NCBI RefSeq assembly: GCF_000316035.1
Contig: NZ_ANHX01000011.1
Coordinates: 558,001 to 622,000 of the forward strand
Source: Paenibacillus sp. PAMC 26794
GTDB taxonomy: Bacteria; Bacillota; Bacilli; Paenibacillales; Paenibacillaceae
Length of the DNA: 64,000 nt
Reading direction: 5' to 3'
The notes beneath the pieces were generated by a model. That model saw nothing but the letters and a program-made list of their open reading frames with translations. It ran no database searches and was not told the DNA's origin. Shown here piece by piece: positions 63,152 to 64,000 of this stretch (the first letter of the stretch is position 1; each line of letters opens with the position of its first letter). A program made the translations under genes and the position numbers.

Positions 63152-63488
63152 CTTTATTCCTCCCGGTGGTATCATTTTGAAATTTGGTATCCCAGTCCAT
63201 TAGACAGGGTATGAATGCTGCAAGAGCAGCTCCTTTTGGCGTAAGTTCATAAATAATTTGTGTAGGGCGTGTCCGTATTGTTCTTTTGACCAAATGATCA
63301 TGTTGAAGACCCTTTAAACGGCTGGAGAGGATCATTTCGGAAATGGAAGGAATGCTATCGAATATTTCACCGAATCTCTTCGGGCCTTGAGACAGAGCAC
63401 ATAAAATATGGATCGTCCATTTCGTTCCGATGATGCGATAAGCTTTAAATAGTTTATTCGGGTCTTCAGTGAACAATGGTCTGTACAC
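63141..63488 (-). CDS. HxlR-family transcriptional regulator
   Basis: GTG start; 115 residues. Winged helix: IIGTKWTIHILCALSQGPKR, SEMILSSRLKGLQHDHLVKR and RPTQIIYELTPKGAAL. It has a Cys at about residue 30 that could serve redox or electrophile sensing as in HypR/YodB, but this is not established. It follows the partial MFS gene by 12 bp and overlaps the IscA-like gene, so it lies within the operon it may regulate. Confidence 0.85.
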   Translation of the reverse strand: MYRPLFTEDPNKLFKAYRIIGTKWTIHILCALSQGPKRFGEIFDSIPSISEMILSSRLKGLQHDHLVKRTIRTRPTQIIYELTPKGAALAAFIPCLMDWDTKFQNDTTGRNKDDH

Positions 63489-63500
63489 CCACTTTCTTAT

Positions 63501-64000
63501 TCATCCGCGTGGTGAGATCCGAGTGCTGGCAATGATACTCGTGACGATTAACAAGAGATGGAAACCCATGGCTACAATTAAGCCGGATTGAAGTGACATA
63601 CCGCCAGCCTGACACACGACAAGAATGGAACCACCAATGCCGATCACTACACCAGGTGTAAAAGAATCTGCAAATTGCAGATTTGCCGAGGTTTGGCCCA
63701 CGCCTTCTTCCCCCGTTTGGGAAAATGCGACAACACCGCTAATCGGATGCGCCAATCCAATACCAACTCCTGCAATGATCTGACCAATAACTGCGATGGT
63801 AACGGTCACAACAGGTACCCAAAACACGATGGCAATCCCTATCGCAAGCAGCAAAACCCCAAGAAAAATTCTCATATGACGTCCACTGCCCTGATCTGCC
63901 GCATCCCACCGTCCTTGCAGATACGCAATGATACACCAACTTAATGCAGCACTTGCGACAATTAATCCGGCCTGTGAAGGTGTAATTCCTTTCACGTCGA
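63501..64000 (-). CDS. MFS multidrug transporter, 5' part outside window
   Basis: The frame is open to the window edge (166 codons seen). It covers the C-terminal helices. DVKGITPSQAGLIVASAALS and SANLQFADSFTPGVVIGIGG align directly with the paralogue at 60918-62282 (SANLQFVDSFYMGVSIGVGG). Upstream of, and nearly contiguous with, the HxlR gene. Confidence 0.85.
   Translation of the reverse strand, partial: DVKGITPSQAGLIVASAALSWCIIAYLQGRWDAADQGSGRHMRIFLGVLLLAIGIAIVFWVPVVTVTIAVIGQIIAGVGIGLAHPISGVVAFSQTGEEGVGQTSANLQFADSFTPGVVIGIGGSILVVCQAGGMSLQSGLIVAMGFHLLLIVTSIIASTRISPRG

Noticed and set aside
1..64000. CRISPR array, restriction or phage-defence island, prophage, rRNA or tRNA
   Set aside because: No regularly spaced repeats, no nuclease, methylase or defence-type gene set, no integrase or phage structural genes and no recognisable stable RNA were seen.

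Overview
The window looks like a chromosomal segment of a spore-forming Gram-positive, most probably a Paenibacillus or close relative. The reasons are the mid-GC content, strong GGAGG-type ribosome sites with frequent GTG and TTG starts, a ger germinant-receptor operon, YesM/YesN-type two-component regulation with Lpl-type sugar ABC importers, catabolite-response (cre) elements, and a very high density of plant-polysaccharide enzymes. No rRNA, tRNA, CRISPR array or prophage was seen. The assignment rests on gene content only.

Layout. 1-3.7 kb: a secreted pectin enzyme (rhamnogalacturonan lyase fused to an acetylesterase, cut by the window edge) divergent from an AraC regulator, with a cre site between. 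3.8-5.3 kb: a short-chain dehydrogenase divergent from a TetR regulator over a perfect palindrome. 5.4-12.5 kb: a four-gene operon with a GH43 beta-xylosidase and the last three enzymes of the Weimberg (xylonate to 2-oxoglutarate) route, divergent from an AraC regulator. 12.5-13.6 kb: a decayed ROK gene, a small secreted bulb-type lectin and a 159-bp MITE-like element. 13.8-18.8 kb: MerR-MFS and ArsR-persulfide-enzyme pairs. 19-27.2 kb: a double-propeller GH43 protein, an alkaline phosphatase, and an AraC-GH42-GH29 group. 27.3-29.6 kb: small membrane proteins, a ferritin-like protein and a CDF metal exporter.

29.9-45.7 kb is the most unusual part, a single-strand saccharide locus of eight genes. 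It encodes two ABC permeases, a binding lipoprotein, a sensor kinase, an AraC-type response regulator, a large FAD-dependent oxidoreductase, an SGNH hydrolase and a 1691-residue secreted protein whose catalytic-looking core I cannot assign. Two promoters 10 kb apart share a 39-bp element (33 of 39 identical) placed alike before an extended -10, which suggests that one regulator, probably the encoded YesN-like protein, drives importer and extracellular enzyme together. An inferred working order is: the secreted protein attacks a glycan outside the cell, the ABC system imports fragments, and the cytosolic esterase-like and FAD enzymes process them.

45.8-64 kb is housekeeping and accessory: a methyltransferase, an orphan SecA2-like ATPase, a secreted stalk/PKD protein, a gerA-gerB-gerC operon whose gerA seems damaged by an internal deletion, cardiolipin synthase, a WYL regulator with a GyrI-like protein, a Bcr/CflA efflux pump, a macrolide-type glycosyltransferase behind an MFS pump with no canonical start at its expected N-terminus, HesB/IscA-type proteins, an HxlR regulator and a second, paralogous MFS gene that runs off the window.
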